Assembly: GCA_916613615.1 (NCBI GenBank)
Contig: OU744720.1
Span: forward strand, 70,944,471-71,008,470
Source of the DNA: Steromphala cineraria
Lineage: Eukaryota; Mollusca; Gastropoda; Trochida; Trochidae
Direction: 5' to 3'
Length of the DNA: 64,000 nt
The position numbers and the translations under genes are program-made. Below are positions 62,261 through 64,000 of the stretch, piece by piece. The notes under the pieces are model-generated. The model saw only the letters and a list, made by a program, of their open reading frames with translations. It had not been told where the DNA came from and searched no databases. Numbering within the stretch: position 1 is the first letter of the stretch; each line of letters starts with the position of its first letter.

Positions 62261-63944
62261 CTGAAGAGATCAATTAATTAAGATTAATCATCTATGTGGC
62301 TGACTATATGTGATTTTATGCTTATATTCCCAAGTCGCAATGCCATATATAGACCCTTTGATACATGTATACCCCATTTGGAAAATATCCTGAACCAAAT
62401 GGAGCATAAGAAATCGGACCAATGACGTACCCAGTTTATTCGTAGATGCATTTGTTCTATAATGGTGAAATGGCATGTTTATAAATACAAGACTTGAATA
62501 TATCATGCAACTATAGAGTTAAGCCTTTCATTAAAATAATTTTGTGTCGGGTTACACCTGCACATATAATGTTGCTGTCGTATACAATAAATGTAAGATT
62601 TTGATCTGGTTTCTACACTCCATCTACAGAAAGTGGATAACATGTACCCATGTAAAATTATATTTTGTTTTAGGTTCAATATGTTTGCTACTAACATCCA
62701 ACTGTGAATATAAGATCCAAAAATTGCTACGATATATAAATGTCAAACAGTCCTTGGTTTGAATAACATATACCTGTAGTCAAACAATTTATTTAGAGAT
62801 AGCTTTGCTTTTTCATCGCAAGCCATATATAGACAATAATGATCGCTTCACTCGTGTCTATCAAATGGTGTTAATTTCATTTATATAAAAAGCATTGTAT
62901 TGTAGATGCCATTACGTGAATACAACACACTTGAAAAACTTCTTTCGGACATTCTATCTCTTCTGAATTGCCACTGCTCTGTAATCTTCATACATTTTAA
63001 TTAGGGAAGGGGAATGTATATGGATGACAACTTTTATTCATGGTATGTTACGCTTCAGGCAATGCATTTTTGACATCGATATGATGCTAGACAGAGAGCT
63101 CTAGTAATTCATAGGAACGAACATATTTTATTTGAATACTGAAAATATATATTTCACAGCAAAACTATATAAACTACAAATTATGATGATGTGTGACATT
63201 GCTCAACGATGAAAATAAGGGGACCTCTAGATAAATTATAACAAGTTTGAAACATATTTTGAAGAAAGTGAAATTTATAATACAAAAGTTAGACAATTCA
63301 TAATTATTGTCCCAACAGGCCGTGCATTAACTGCATGGCACTATATTATGTTTTCAATTCAAATCCGCTTGAGAAGGGGTAACGTGAAAATAAGGAAGCC
63401 GATTGATATAGGGACCATTGCCTGCATGCTTATCAAGTATCAGGAAGCTAAGATGTATCTATCATTGACTTAAAAGGACTTCCTCATAGCGTGGAAACAT
63501 TGAATCCGTTGTACTGCCCATTTCAATGACCTCGCTGAGAGCTCCCTGTCGTGACTGTAACGTTACATTCCATGCCAAATAGCCTACTAGTAAAGAATTG
63601 TTTCAGAATGTGTGCATTTTTGTGGATAGTTTGACATAACATATATCCTGACATAATGACTTAACTCTGTGATTATAAGAGCTGTTAAAATAAGAAAAGT
63701 GACGTGACTTAGAAGGACGAAATAATCCTCATATCAAAAGGACTGCATTTAATATTAGGGTTGGAAAATATGTTAGAAAGGGACAGTCGGATACAACACT
63801 ATACTCAATGAAAAAAAATAGTTACGTTCCAATTCTAAATATTGAGATGTTCAATAGTTCAAATAGCGATCAACATAATACTTTAAATTTGAAATATTTG
63901 GGGATGATCTTTACTCTAATATTGAGTATAATCGTGTTGAGTCA
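62261..63944. other. Intron sequence with no exon seen
   Basis: I looked for the next upstream exon of the channel gene here and found none with an acceptor, donor and ligand-binding-domain motif. AT-rich sequence. Confidence 0.5.
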
Positions 63945-64000
63945 CTCTCTACCCACAGAGACAGATCAAGTCATGAAATGTTGACACAGCCTCTGTTCTA
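63945..64000. mobile_element. Miniature element with long inverted repeats, copy 3 (cut by window edge)
   Basis: The left terminus of the 49,800-type element (ACAGAGACAGATCAAGTC, then ATGAAATGTTGACACAGCC) starts here and runs off the window. Confidence 0.75.

Overview
This is a 64 kb, AT-rich window of animal nuclear DNA. Genes are split by GT-AG introns and buried in repeats. The proteins point to a lophotrochozoan invertebrate. A bivalve mollusc is my best guess, based on the subtype of one ion-channel gene, the tandem CLN6 genes and the mix of short transposons; the species cannot be told from sequence alone. I reconstructed four genes by hand from splice sites and protein similarity.

Positions 1-18,368 are a gene-poor local tandem array. 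One long unit (1-9,782) is repeated at 9,783-18,209, and a truncated third copy begins at 18,210. Each unit contains smaller internal duplications. Positions 18,369-28,740 carry a Tc1-like miniature element, a GGGTA minisatellite, two copies of a TTAA-flanked miniature element (one split by a 1,248 bp element with an 8 bp target duplication), a tRNA-derived SINE and a Tc1/mariner transposase fossil.

Positions 28,847-31,860 (minus strand) hold a five-exon gene for a 294-residue secreted glycoprotein I do not recognise. It is transcribed divergently, across about 1.25 kb, from the first of two tandem CLN6 genes (33,111-39,192 and 41,382-46,606, plus strand). Each CLN6 gene has seven coding exons with the same intron phases and encodes about 300 residues. 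CLN6 is an ER membrane protein that in mammals helps load lysosomal enzymes for ER export. The first copy is the more conserved and the second has changed a core motif.

Positions 49,510-62,260 (minus strand) hold the 3' part of a pentameric ligand-gated ion channel gene, convergent with the second CLN6 gene. The exons for TM1-TM4 are here; the ligand-binding exons should lie beyond the right edge. It has two candidate terminal exons and a damaged tandem copy of its TM3 exon.

The most unusual feature is a set of unrelated near-perfect foldback palindromes of about 80-220 bp, each seen once, mostly in introns. One has an exact 8 bp target-site duplication, so at least some are mobile foldback elements. 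I see no bacterial-style operon, CRISPR array or intact autonomous transposon.
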